Source: Amphibalanus amphitrite (taxonomy: Eukaryota > Arthropoda > Thecostraca > Balanomorpha > Balanidae). Taken from it: a stretch of 64,000 nucleotides of DNA. Both the position numbers and the translations under genes were made by a program. The notes under the pieces were generated by a model. That model was given only the letters and a program-made list of their open reading frames with translations. It had not been told where the DNA came from and did not search any database. The stretch is taken from assembly GCF_019059575.1 (NCBI RefSeq), contig NW_024883024.1, positions 84,497-148,496 of the forward strand, in the 5' to 3' direction. This document shows positions 40,885 to 53,970 of this stretch, in pieces (position 1 is the stretch's first letter; each line of letters starts with the position of its first letter).

Positions 40885-41745
40885 CCGTTTTTTTTTTTTT
40901 TTTACCAGCTCGCCCGTATTATAGGGATTGGGGGTCGAACGAAAAATCATCTCGATTTTTCGCGAATAACTCGCTAATCGTGACGAAACGTTCAGTACCC
41001 TCGTGGTAATCAATCTTACACCTCCGCTGAAGATTTCATGTGACCCGAATGATCGTTGACCTGTGACCTATACTTTCCGAGACCATGTTTGGCTGGAATC
41101 GATTCCGCGTATGTTGGCTCTTATTAGCCGCGCGTTTGCAGTCTTTTCGTGGTTTCAAGCGTTCAAACGTGTGATATACCTAATGTTGCCCCTATGCATC
41201 AGGGTGGGTATCAAGGTCCCCTGAAGGTCTGGTCAGGTCATTGACCTTTGATGACCTCGGTCCACTTTGTCAAGTTTTACATGTTTCTAGGATAGTTTTT
41301 GGAGCTAAATTCCAATTTAGCAGCCATTTGAACATTTACGAAGTCGTTTTGGTGCCTTCGTAACATGTTAGGAAGCTGTCAGAAGCGGTTAGACACCTAC
41401 TAGAATACCCGTCACGACCCCTACTGGTTGACCTGACCTGACCTGACCCGACCTGGTCTAAATGCATGAAGACATCATCTGTGATCAAAACTAACATTAT
41501 AATCGTGATCAACAACCCGAAAAACCCCATAGCAGCCACACTACGACGTTCTAACAGGTCCCAATTTTCCCGACTTTTGGGTCATTGACCTGACCTGGAA
41601 GTTCAACCAATGATCTAGGACCTTAAAATTGGGTATCATCGGCTTCCTCTCGTCATGGGCGACACGCTTTTTTTCTTCCGCGGAGCTCTAGCTCGATCAG
41701 GGACGAAACGGAAAGGGGGATGCAACGGATCTCCTTCTTATACAT
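40885..41745. mobile_element. Inverted relative of the 19.2-kb GGTCA-rich element
   Basis: Reverse-complement matches to 19,200-19,900: TTCGCGAATAACTCGCT, TACGAAGTCGTTTTGGTG, GGTTGACCTGACCTGACC, ACCCCATAGCAGCCACAC. Boundaries are not clear. Confidence 0.75.
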
Positions 41746-41959
41746 ACGTTCGCGGCTGGCAAAACACCAATATGGGCGGGGTTTAGTGCCACGAGTTCTT
41801 GATATGAAGTATGAGGCAGGTGCTCATTTGACCAGCACGGATATGTATCGCTCCACTAACGTCTTCCCGGCGACCCGGACTACCTTGTTCTGGTGCTCAT
41901 CAGCTCATAAATTCGCCGCCGCTGTTATTGGGTTCATAGGAGTTATGTTGGCCGATTAG

Positions 41960-43107
41960 CGAGAGCCGGGCGCAAACTGTCTTTCGTCATGCTTCGTTTG
42001 AAAAAGTGTGGCACTAAGCGGTAAATTATGCTCATTTATTCAGGCATTGAACGCACCAATGGGGCACGCTTGTTCTTTGCATCGTATTCGGTATGATAGG
42101 TAATACAAATTCGTCAGATCATTTTAACTGAATTGCATTGTTGGTACACATAACATATTTATTATTATACCTAATATGATACATAATTTGTAATCATACC
42201 TATTCACACTTTATTTTTCTTATTCGGGTACCCGCTCGCGCCTACCAGCGCTAATTTTGACATACATATAAACAGCATAACTATAGGTAGATAGAAATGT
42301 TTTCAGTGCTAAAAATATTATAATGCCCGCTCTTTTCTCTCTCCCCTCCCCCCCTCTCTCTCTCCCTCTCTCTATTTTTCTCTTTCTCTCTCCTCTCTCC
42401 ACCACGTCCACGATTTTACATTATTTGCATTAAAATGTTTTTGAGTCGGTGGCACCACCCCAAAATTTGAACAATTCCAACTCCATATATATTTGCATCA
42501 CGATGTTTGTCAATAAGAGTATGCAGGTCATTGTTGTTTCTGTGCTGCTATATGACAAACAAGGTCAGTAAATTCACATTGCCCTGTATCACCACAAAGA
42601 CATGTCTCAAGTCCCGCCGATAGGGAGTCACTGAGCTCACGACCACAGGCGTGTCTCCAGTCAAAAGAGTGACAATTTACATACGATCACCCTTCTGATC
42701 GAGACACAGTACACAGTCCACCCGTTACTGCATAGGAAACGAGTTTCTATAAAACCCGAGCCCCACATATGACACGGGTGACGATTGAGCGGTGACTGTT
42801 ACTGTGTGGTCGGTGCTGCGAGGCGGTCTCTGTGCCATATTAGGCTCATTTTAGTGTTGCGTGACTGCATTGCGAAGACCTACATTATAGTGTTGTAAAA
42901 ACGGGGTGCTGAAACACAGTTTTCAAAATTTAATCCAAAACCACAAGCATCTTCGATCTGAGTTATCTTCGATAACTTGAATTACTGGTTAGAATGTCTT
43001 GATCAGTGGCAAATACGTTCTCTTGATAGCAACTTATCTGCTTTTCACCCGCCTTCAATCCGCAAAAACCAGTATTCATCTGAAGCACTGAACCACTTCC
43101 AGTCGCC
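41960..43107. other. No gene seen
   Basis: AT-rich DNA with a short CT-rich patch at 42,335-42,400. Contains the sequence upstream of exon B; no promoter motif stands out. Confidence 0.4.
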
Positions 43108-43227
43108 ATGCGACTTATTTCGCTCTTGTGGCTGCTGATATGCGCCTGGCCAGTGACTGCGATTCTAAACTTCGAGCCGTATCCGCTTTCTTATTTCATC
43201 GAAGTTCCAGCACTGCAGCATATCAAG
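43108..43227 (+). CDS. Signal-peptide first exon B
   Basis: 40 codons, MRLISLLWLLICAWPVTA signal followed by ILNFEPYPLSYFIEVPALQH and IK, ending at AAG|GTAAGG, phase 0. Architecture parallels exons A and C. No family recognised. The start is the first ATG in the open stretch and gives an ideal signal sequence. Confidence 0.6.
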
Positions 43228-43504
43228 GTAAGGATGTTACACACATCTTGTAAGAAGCAGATATTCTTGCATTGTTGCGCGCAGTCGCAATACAATCGAG
43301 ATTTTTTTTCAGCAGAACTCCATATTATTATCATTTTGGTTCAACCATTACACGTATGGGCCTTTTCGCAGCAGCTGACGATACGTGAGATCACGGGTGA
43401 GGTTGGTCGAACTCCCCAACCCTTTGACCTCTGAATGAGGTAGAGGTTGGCGGGAAAAGAGCGCGCTGCTCACGGCGAGACAAAGCCGATGCATCTAAAC
43501 TTAA

Positions 43505-44690
43505 CCCGCGCCCCATGGGGGGGGGGGGGGCTATTCATAGCCCCTGCCGTTTTTCTGCAATAACTTCAAAGCGGCTTAACATTTCGCCGCCAAACTTTCA
43601 GTACCTTCGGTTGCATCAATTTGACACCTTGTGTCAAAATATGAACTTCCTAGCTACCATAGGTCAGCTGGAAATGACGTCAGAATGACGTCATGTTCGG
43701 CCGATTTCGACACATGACATTGAACCACCGCAATCGCTCCCAAGAGCTCAGTTTTTAGGTTAGATCCAATTTCTTTGTATGAGAGGACTCAAAATAGACT
43801 GTGCTATCAAACTTTTATCTCGGACTTTCCAAATATTGACAATTTTGAAAATTATAGATAATAAAGTTCAAAATTTAAATTTTTATATTTTTTTCAAAAA
43901 CTTTTGACTTTTCGAAAAAAAACGGTATATATGTGATACAACACATGCTTATGACTTACTCTAGCAAGTTTTATCTAAATATCTTCAAAAATGGCCAAGT
44001 TATACGCATTATTGCTAAAAAATTCACAATTATTAATTTTTCAAATCAATTTTTCAGCAAGTATTTGACATTGCACACCAATATGAATAGCACCATCGTG
44101 TTCCTGAGCTCAAACGGCATCCACTAAACACCTTTGTTGTTGAAAAAATCTGACTTCAAAATTTGCCTTTTTTTACCTGTGAGTGAACTTATCTAAGCTA
44201 AATTCAACTCAAAATGACCTCAAATAACACAAAAGACATCAAATTCGAAATCTATGGCCTAAAAGGACCATAAAACATGTGTCACGTGACCGACGCATGA
44301 TACAATATTTCCGTGACCTGTGATGACCTGACCCTGACCTGAAAATTTACGTAAAGATTTGGTACCCACAGGATAGCTAAAGCAGCTGTTCACGAGTGTG
44401 AAAACAAAAAAATTAACCTTATCTGACTTGTAAGACGGCGGCCAGAGCCCAAACTGTGAACAAACCAAAATGCTAATAATTTTTACTTTGACCTGACCTG
44501 TGACGTCATCGGTGACCTCGAGGTCATTGAAATTAGGTTTCTTTCGACAGTTTTTCCGGGGCTATCAGAGGCCGTTTGAATTTTGGCGATCCGCCGAGTA
44601 GTTTCGGAGTTTGGAGGGAGGCTATGGAGAGCCCCCCCCCCCGTAGGGCGCGTTATACGCAGACCCCAGTGGGGCGCGGGTTAAGGTCAT
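43505..44690. mobile_element. TTAA-flanked CCCGCGCCCC element
   Basis: Exact TTAA at 43501-43504 and 44691-44694; ends CCCGCGCCCCATGGGG and CCCCAGTGGGGCGCGGG. 1186 bp, related to 20,284-21,460. Contains AATGACGTCAGAATGACGTC and TGACCTGACC runs. Confidence 0.88.
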
Positions 44691-44699
44691 AAGTCATTT

Positions 44700-45478
44700 G
44701 CTAACCCGACAGGCGACAAGTCAGTTCAATGACGTATAACTCATGCAAATTGTGACTTGATATTGCAACTAGAGTAGACTTTTTTAAAGTAATATTTATG
44801 ATAAACGGATAGCTAAGAAAGATAGCAAGAACGATAAGTTATGAAGTAACGTAGGCACCAGTTACTAAGCCTGGGGCTGGCACCATAAGCAATTTTCAGT
44901 GGTACTTACAAAAACACATTTACCATTGTATGAATCGTGACCAAAACTATATGTATTATATACCTCGACTTATTCCTTCGACTTACTCACACAAGAAGAC
45001 CGGCATACCTCCTGCCTAGGCTCAGGTAGTTACTGCATGCGCTATGATATTAAAAGTTGTGTTATTAGACCGCGACTCTGTGCTCTGCAATCAGCCCTGA
45101 CCCAGCCTCCTATCTCAGACCCGGCTCGTATAATCCCGCTGAGGATATGTATCGGCTGGTGTCAGTCATATATCGCTCTGCACCGGTCCGTGTGCAGTCT
45201 GGGCCATCCGTATCGGCCGAATTATCGGCCCCCTGACCAGCACGGAGCGTCCTGTGCAGTGCTGTTGAGCCCAGCCACCGACCAGTACCCTGCCGCGGCT
45301 CCTGAGAGAGGGGTGTGCTGAGTGGTCATCAGACGCGGAACAGTGAACAGTGAACAAAGTGAGGTGGCGTAGAGGTTTATCACGAACGTCCGAATTTCGG
45401 GTGGAGCTTGTGGAAATCGGCAGCCACAGCATTCTCAGTGTAGTGCGTCAACAATATAAAAAGTCTTCACCCAGTATG
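44700..45478. other. No gene seen
   Basis: A GC-richer patch at 45,060-45,420 has short open frames but no convincing exon. Confidence 0.35.
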
Positions 45479-45828
45479 CACATTGCCCCAATAGACGGTA
45501 AATAACTTTTGAAAATACCAATTTCCAATTTTAGTGTTTTCTGGACCAAAATTTTGCGAGGAATCCGATGGTGTGGTCCCCGAAATCTGAAAAATTTCCA
45601 TTTTGGAGATAGCACCTATTTTTTGAAAAATAAATATTCGTCAGGCTTAATAGTCAAATAAATTGGAAATATAATGAGTTAATTTTTGTAACAACACTAG
45701 AATGTGTCGAACATGAATTAGAGATATATTTTAGCTGAGATGATACTATATCTGCGCATACATGTACATGAACTAGTACATTAACCCTCGTCGGCCGAGA
45801 AGGGGTGGGGCGGGTGCCGCCTAATAGG

Positions 45829-47306
45829 CAGGGTTGGCAGGGGGTGGCAAAAACTGGTTTTTGCCAGTGGTTTTAACCGGTTTAAACCGGCTGGCAGAAA
45901 CCCTGGTGGCAAGAACTGGCAAAAACTGGCTAAAACTCAGATGGCCAAACCTACAACTCTTCTAGTTAGGAATGGATTTGAAATGTACGAATGCATTTCT
46001 GGTAGTTATATAGATGCACTAAACATCCTAAAGCTGCCTCATTACTTATCCCTGCTTAAAATGTCTATGCATGTCGGTAGACAATAGACATCCACAACGG
46101 AACGTATTTCCATGTAGGGGAGAGTGGGGCAAGACAGCCACGGTAAGTAAGGTGCCATGCGGTGCCGTGCGCAATGCATATCAGTGGCAGATGCCCCTTC
46201 GCACTTCTGATTGTGCAGGACTCACCCAGTCACTCTTGCACTGGCTCATTTGTCACCCCAAAAGGCATCTTACTAGCTCCTTATGGAAAGCCCATGAAAA
46301 TGTTTGAGTTATGAAGCATTTCAATGGCCAATGTCACTTCTGAGGCCTGTTTCACTAACAAATAAAGTGTGTAATTACAAAGAAAAAACTTGAGTTTAAA
46401 AGAAATAATTACCAACATTTGAAATTTGGATTTCACGAAACCTTCGGGCATGAATTTTGAGTTTAAAATTTGCAAACTTTTTTACAAGAAAAAGTTTGCT
46501 AGAAAACACGGGAATCGCAAACTTTCTGTTTCACGAAGACCAGAAACTTGAAAGAAAACATCGTAATTACAAACCTGAAATTCCAGTGGTCATGACGTTC
46601 GGAATTTTGATACTTTTTGTGCAATGATGCAAAGCAATCAATTATTTAAAACAAATATGATATGCTGAGTCATTATATGCTCTTTTTCACTTAGCACATT
46701 CCCTACGAACCAGCTACGAGCAATAAATAAATATCGTCATGTTTTGTCATTCGCGCGCCATAATTGCATTAAACAGTCTTCTGCTGTCAAATGTTTTACG
46801 TGTTATTTTCTTTCAATAATAAGATATTGTGAACTATCATTTATACCACTCAGAAACAGCATCATTATTTTTAATTTATTCCTGCAATTTCTAACATGAA
46901 AACTAGACATAGTTTGATAAAAAGAAGCAATATCTGTAACATGTTAAAGTTCTTGATTAAAAACAATTTTATTGTTTACAAGTTTATTTACCAACTCTTT
47001 TTATCGGAGGTGCCGCTGGTGATGAAGTTTAGTGAAACCCGATTTTACATAGTTTGCAAAAATACTTATGAATTGTAAAGTTCAAACACTTGTAATCGCA
47101 AGTTTTTAGTGAAACAGGCCTCTGTTTGAAAGCATAAAGCTTTCACCGAATTCTCCTTAAAATGCTTCATGTTCAAATTCATGTCCAAGCATAGCATTGC
47201 GATATTTCTTAGTTTTTGCCAGTTTTTGCCACTTTTTGCCGGTTAAAACCGGTTTAAACCGGCAAATGGCATAAACTAGTTTTTGCCGGCAAAAATGCCA
47301 ACCCTG
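45829..47306. mobile_element. hAT-like element nested in the TTAA element
   Basis: Exact 8-bp duplication CTAATAGG (45821-45828 and 47307-47314). Ends CAGGGTTGGCA and TGCCAACCCTG; subterminal GCAAAAACTGG and TTAAACCGG repeats. 1478 bp, no transposase. Confidence 0.92.
46343..47121. mobile_element. Innermost element, PIF/Harbinger-like ends
   Basis: Ends AGGCCTGTTTCACTAA and TTAGTGAAACAGGCCT, with a 3-bp duplication CTG on both sides (46340-46342 and 47122-47124). 779 bp, AT-rich. Short duplications of this kind suit PIF/Harbinger elements. Confidence 0.78.
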
Positions 47307-48578
47307 CTAATAGGGCTTTTCGCGATAGCTTAAAACTCGCTTAGGGTAGACAGCTGAAACTTGGCATACCTAATCTTTTATTCAAGCTGGATCTTTTGAC
47401 CTCAACTGCGTTTTCAGGTCAAGTCAGGTCACTGACCTATGACGTCATAAATGAGCCTCTGCGAGGTCCTCAGATGTTGCAACTTTGCAACGCCCTCAGT
47501 GCCAGAGGAACTTTCACAGGAAGATGAAACTTACAGGACGTAGTATCTTTCAGAGGTCTTACAACTTGTATATCTCGGATTTAATCTAAATGTCACATGA
47601 GGTCAGGTCGGTCACGTGACCTCACCATTATAAGTCAATGGGGGAAATATGAAAACTGTTATCTTGGCGCCGGAAATGATCTAAAACTGTCCCAAGCACA
47701 TGAAATCGTGGTTTCATGTACTCTTTGTAAGGTCCGATCATGAAACCACGATTTCATGTGCTTGGGATAGTTTTAAATCATTACCGGCGCCAAAATAACA
47801 GTTTTCGTATTTCCCCCATTGACTTATAATGGTGAGGTCACGTGACCGACCTGACCTCATGTGACATTTAGATTAAATCCGAGATATACAAGTTGTAAGA
47901 CCTCTGAAGGATACTACGTCCTGTAAGTTTCATCTTCCTCCTCTGAAGGATACTACGTCCTGTAAGTTTCATCTTCCTGTGAAAGTTCCTCTGGCACTGA
48001 GGGCGTTGCAAAGTTGCAACATCTGAGGACCTCGCAGAGGCTCATTTATGACGTAATAGGTCAGTGACCTGACCTGACCTGAAAACGCAGTTGAGGTCAA
48101 AAGATCCAGCTTGAATAAAAGATTAGGTATGCCAAGTTTCAGCTGTCTACCCTAAGCGAGTTTTAAGCTATCGCGAAAAGCCCTATTAGGCGGCACCCGC
48201 CCCACCCCTCCTCGGCCGACGAGGGTTAATGTACTAGTTCATGTACATGTATGCGCAGATATAGTATCATCTCAGCTAAAATATATCTCTAATTCATGTT
48301 CGACACATTCTAGTGTTGTTACAAAAATTAACTCATTATATTTCCAATTTATTTGACTATTAAGCCTGACGAATATTTATTTTTCAAAAAATTGGTGCTA
48401 TCTCCAAAATGGAAATTTTTCAGGTTTCGGGGACCACACCATCGGATTCCTCGCAAAATTTTGGTCCAGAAAACACTAAAATTGGAAATTGGTATTTTCA
48501 AAAGTTATTTACCGTCTGTTGGGGCAATGTGTGTGGTTAGAACTGAAGTGCTATTGTAGTTATTTGGCCGTGGTTTAA

Positions 48579-49495
48579 CCCGCGAGTTGCTGGGGGGGGG
48601 GCGTTAAACGCCCCCACTTTTTTCGCCGGGCCATAGCATAAAAACGGCGCGCCGCAGGCGCGCCAAATTTTGGGTACCTGTAGGGAATTGATTGAAGTTT
48701 ATTGTGACAAAGTTTCAAAAAAATCGGTTGGAAAATTTTTGAGATATCGAGGTTTTAGTGACGTCATGATTTCTGAGTTTTCGACCAAAAACGGCATATG
48801 TTCAAAAAATCATATAAAATCACAGAATAGACATACAGACATGCCGTAAACGCCATTAGACTGCCAATACCATGATCAATCAAATGGCTATCTTCGATTA
48901 TTGATTGTCGCTCCGCATTTTCCATAATCTTGAACTGAATCTTGGCAATTTTTCGTGACTACTTCACGACCATGATACATGCATTTCTTAAATTGAACTT
49001 TTTGAGCCAAACACGTACACATATGATAAAATGAATGTCACCATCGTGTTCTACGCCCCAAATTACCTATAAAACATGTGTCACAGGCTGCGAATATCAG
49101 TTTTGATTTTCGGGGATATGTGCCTACCCGGTTGACCTGACCTTGACCCTGACCTATGTTTGACTGACCCCTACATGGGGCTGACACTCTTGTAGGTCTT
49201 ATATGATGGATTGTGCACCGTTTGGACAGAGTTTATGACGAGAGGCGCCCATTGCGAAGTCCTGAAGTCCATGCTACTGAAAGCCCGATTTCAGGTGTTT
49301 GACCTGACCTTGACCCGACCTGTGACCTCAAAATTCAACTTTAAAGTACTCATCTGAAGCGTCTCGTCGCGCTCTTTCGTTTGCCGCCTCGTGCGTTTCG
49401 CTGCGCCTATTGGTTCTCGAGTTATGGGCTGGGGGCGTTTAACGCCCCCCCCCCCAGCAAACGGTGGGTGGCGAAATACCCCAGCAACTGCCGGG
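48579..49495. mobile_element. TTAA element ending 28 bp before exon C
   Basis: TTAA at 48575-48578 and 49496-49499; ends CCCGCGAGTTGCTGGGG and CCCCAGCAACTGCCGGG. 917 bp. Its right end lies 28 bp upstream of the exon C start codon, within the 5' leader or core promoter. Confidence 0.86.
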
Positions 49496-49527
49496 TTAAG
49501 ATTGAATGGAACATCGCTCTGCCGATC

Positions 49528-49656
49528 ATGAGAGTCGGTCTGCTACCACTGCTACTGGCGGCGCTAGCTCTGCTACCTGTCAGTGAACAGCTTTTCAACT
49601 TTAATTCGCTCCCGGTTGTATTTCTGACGGCAGACGCCGCGTTACAGAACTGGAAG
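49528..49656 (+). CDS. Signal-peptide first exon C
   Basis: 43 codons, MRVGLLPLLLAALALLPVSE signal, then QLFNFNSLPVVFLTADAALQ and NWK, ending at AAG|GTGAGA, phase 0. Shares the signal, N-F, A-L plan with exons A and B. A longer open frame starts upstream inside the transposon, but the signal peptide begins here. Confidence 0.62.
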
Positions 49657-49796
49657 GTGAGAGTGGCCATCAGAGTACCGCTATTTTTCCCAAGTGGTTA
49701 TTTACGAACAATTGTAATAGTTTCTTCTCGTGTTATTCTCTGTCTGTTGTTACTGTTTTTCTATTTCTGTCTAGTTGTTTGCCTCTCTGAATCTGG

Positions 49797-50302
<506 letters not shown>

Positions 50303-50863
50303 CAACATATTGTCCAAGAAGGTCGTGAAATTTGTAAGGTGAATTTCGTGAAATTCATTATATAGGCATGCTGAAATGTACCTTATTCTCGCTTTTTCGA
50401 TACATGAACTTATAATCAGGTCGTAGAAAAAAGGATAGTTTACTTCTTCCACCACAAACGCCACAAAACCAGCCAGTCAATGCAAATAAAATCAAGTCCT
50501 CTAAGTGCACCGCAAAAAAGCGCTGAAGTGGAACGCGCCTCCAACATCCAAACAATAACGTGCCAACTGCCAACTCCTCTCCATGGACCTTTGTAACGCC
50601 TGTTGTCATCCCAAAGTCCGCCTCAGGTTTCAGCTGTGCCAATGGTCCTCACTTGCCATTCATGGTATTCACTCGTCGCCCGCTTGTCTGCCGCTGAACT
50701 CCTGTTCAGCGGTCTGTGACGGAACGATGTCGTGTCAGACAGGAACAAATGGCGACGGCGCCTGGCGACATGCCACCCGACGCCTGGCGACATGCCACCC
50801 GACCACCACCTAATGGAGGTCCGCTGTTGACCTCGTGACCCGGCCAGGACATGCACTGCGGAG

Positions 50864-51557
50864 CAGGGGCGTAGCCAGTATTTCCTCCAGGATGGGGCCA
50901 AACTTACAGGGGCCCAAGGTAAACCCCCTCAAAATCCAAAAAGTCATCGGATTTCATCCACTATTTTTTGGAGGGGGCCCAAATAATTTTTAAAAACCAT
51001 TTAAAAAATGAAAAAATGTTAGAACTGAGGGGCAAGCAGTTCATGGGTGCCTGCTAGATCGGCCCACGAATAGCTTCATAGAGTTGCTCAACCGGTTCTG
51101 AAGGCGGTCTTGAGGGCCCCGTTGGTCGGATGAGGGTCCTTCAGACCGCCAAAGGCCCCTACAGCCCATGGCAGCCTCGTAAGCCGTCTGAGGGTCATGT
51201 AACCCGTCTAAGGGCAGGGGCGTAGCCAGGATTTTCTTCAGGGAGAGGGGGCGATCCAACCGAAAGGGGCCCGTGTGAGCGAAGGGGCCCAACATTTTCT
51301 TAATTTCATGACGTAGTTATTTGCTTAACTACCTTAAAATTACGAAGGGCCCCTGCGAACCCAATGGAGAGGGCCCCGAGGGGCCCAGTGGCAAAGTCTC
51401 AGGCCCGAAAGGCCCCCGCGAACCCAGTGGAGTGCCCCGAGGGGCCCTTACGCTACTTTTATTGTGCCCCTTACCGTACTTGTGACACCGCGATGGGGGC
51501 CCTTTTGGGCTCCAAGGGGGGGCATGGCCCCTATGCCCCCCCTTGGCTACGCCCCTG
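50864..51557. mobile_element. hAT-like MITE with CAGGGGCGTAGCCAG ends
   Basis: Exact 8-bp duplication CTGCGGAG (50856-50863 and 51558-51565). Ends CAGGGGCGTAGCCAG and TTGGCTACGCCCCTG. A second left end of the same type lies at 51,217, so one copy may sit inside another. Rich in GGGGCCC. Confidence 0.9.
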
Positions 51558-51565
51558 CTGCGGAG

Positions 51566-53054
51566 CTGAGGTCGGCGGGATTGACCTCGTGACCCGCCCG
51601 GGACAGATGTCGCGGCGCTAAAGGCGGCGAGAACGTCTGGGTTACTCAAACCGGATCCGATGATCGGATAATGCGGGAAGTATGTAGCTGAGTTAGTCTG
51701 ACGCAATGGGCATTGTCATTTATAGGTCGTAGGAACACTGCTCAAATTTAATTTCATTAATTTCATCACCAGTTTTTGAACGCATTGGTAATTTTACCAT
51801 ATGTATGTGGGTAATTAAAGCCTCTGGTTCTGGTCATTCGCTCGGTGTGCGTGCATAGTAGTGAACTAGGGTGACCCGCGTGCTCCGCAACGCGAAAAGG
51901 GATATTTTCGATCGGCGGGTGTTCGGTTGTTCTTGTGTCGGTTGGGTTATCTATCCATTTCGGTCGATTGCTTTTTGACGGCTAAACGTTTTGGTTTGTG
52001 GAAAAAATATCCACCGCATCGCGGTGCCCGTGTCTGATAAGCATGCTTTCCACTTCAGAATCTGTCAAATGTGCTTTATACTTTAGGCGCGTAGTTTTAT
52101 GACAAATTAAAGGCGTAGATAATTTTCACTAAAAATCGTTTTGCAGAGGTTTGAAACATTTATATTTTTAAGAATACTGTTGCTTGTCATGCAAACGTGA
52201 TGATAGGATCTAGGGGAGAATTGAATGCTCTTTCCAATGATAGCATTTTCAATTGTCAAACGTATCAGGTTAAGCAGCGAAATCCGTGCAATTATTTAGT
52301 GGCACATTTTGGACAAATACCATTTAATTCAGCGATTTTTTCCACATTGTTTTTGATCAATTAGTTTTTCACAATTTTTCCATGAGAGACGGTACATTTT
52401 TATTGCTAATAGGCGCTGTTTCAACTCATTCCGTCTGACGATCACCTGAAATTAATATAAATTCCAAAATCCGTAAAAAACGTCCATTTTTCAAAAGAAA
52501 GTGTCCTCCCCGGTGCACGTGGCGCGTGCCAACCCCTGCACCGCACACCATTCGATAGCCCGTTCGATTCTCTACACGATGCTGTTTTCCCCGTACCGGT
52601 CGGGCCCACGGTTACCGAGATATTGCACCGGGACCGGACCCGTGTCGGGCAAATTTGGCTGTTTTCGCCCGTTTTTGCCAGCCGATTAATACATGTAAAG
52701 TCTATGACGCGAATTTGCACTTTTTGGGCACGCGCCACGCGCTCGCTATCGATCCGATCGAGCTGAGACCCATCAAAGGCACGTTGTCCATCCTTGTTCT
52801 ATGAGTTGCGCAAACTTCAGCGCGGTAGGTGCCACGGTGTGACCTGTAACCCGCGCTACGTAGCACCATGTCGCGACCTTCGTAATAGACAGAAACTACG
52901 TCACCACAAATAGTAATATAGATTTATAAGCCAATTTCCCTACATTGCTAATAGTGAGTTTATTAATAGTAGATACGAGTAGTTTACCAGTGCTTGGGAA
53001 CTTTTCATATTGTTATTGAAAAGAAAAATTAGCCAGCATTTCAACAATGCTTGG
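51566..53054. other. No gene seen
   Basis: AT-rich with a GC-richer patch at 52,500-52,680. Short open frames only. Confidence 0.4.
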
Positions 53055-53100
53055 TTAACCTTCCAGGCGGTGTGGGGGGCATTTTTTGCAGCCCCCTTAA

Positions 53101-53970
53101 CCCTATTAGTGGCAGGGGGGGTTGTTTTTATCCATCCCTCAGGTTTTTCGGGAATATCTCCGAAACCGCTAAAGCTATGATGCTGAAATTTTCTGACTTT
53201 TCCTAAAACCAAATTGGGCACATTCCCTGAAAATTTCAAGTTCATAACTTTATCAGGGGCGGCTCCAGAGCACTGGGAATTGGGGGGTCCTATTCGTGAA
53301 GCGAGTCATTTGGGCGAAGATCACGATGCTGCACCAGTTTTACGAACAGTGAATGAAAGGTATCATGTAATAGCATATACAAAGTTATTGTGCATCCTCT
53401 TTTGACACGTTTTTGCTATAATAGGCGGATCCAGGCGTCCAAAAAGGGGGGTTATTTTTTACCTCCCAACATAGGTGCCCTGACACCGCCTATGCATGAC
53501 CAATACAATTTTAGTCGTTCTCTCATAAGAAAATTGTAACATAACAAGACCATTGCCACCCTTTTTAGAAACAGTACCAACATAAACCTTATTTACTATA
53601 CTTTTTGTGTACCCCCAATCTCAATGATCTGTATCCACCTATGATTTTTGAAAATGCATATTTTTAGGATCCATGTGAATTCCTGGTTCATTCTCTATCG
53701 ATCGGCAAAAGTTGCGTTAAGATTGGTTCAGAAACCTGGCCGTGATAAACAGTCTAAAATGTATCTGCAATTTGCCCGTTTTTACCCCCTCTACCCCCCT
53801 ATTGACATTTTTTTTTTTAGAAATGTAGATCTCGTTGAGCCAAATCGAATGCCGTTTGAATTTTGAAAATCGGCCGGTTAGATCTCGAGATATCAAGGGG
53901 GGGGGGTCGTAAACAGCCCCCCCCCCCCTGCCACTAATATGGGGTAGCCAGGAGCCTGCCACTAATAGGG
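53101..53970. mobile_element. Inner TTAA element with CCCTATTAGTGGCAGG ends
   Basis: TTAA at 53097-53100 and 53971-53974; ends CCCTATTAGTGGCAGG and CCTGCCACTAATAGGG. 870 bp. Contains TATCTCCGAAACCGCTAAAG. Poorer in GGTCA than the others. Confidence 0.88.

Larger units (their letters stand above)
45785..48225. mobile_element. Palindromic TTAA element
   Basis: TTAA at 45781-45784 and 48226-48229; ends CCCTCGTCGGCCGAG and CTCGGCCGACGAGGG. After removing a hAT insertion, the remaining DNA (47,315-48,225 plus the left end) folds on itself about 47,730: TCGCGATAGCTTAAAACTCG at 47,322 mirrors its complement near 48,155. The right arm also has a 41-bp tandem duplication at 47,936-48,017. Confidence 0.9.
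45479..48531. mobile_element. Outer foldback element with 300-bp arms
   Basis: Arms 45,479-45,780 and 48,230-48,531 are inverted copies (ends ACATTGCCCCAAYAGACGG). The centre is filled by a TTAA element inserted near the symmetry point. A single arm also exists at 38,885. Confidence 0.85.
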
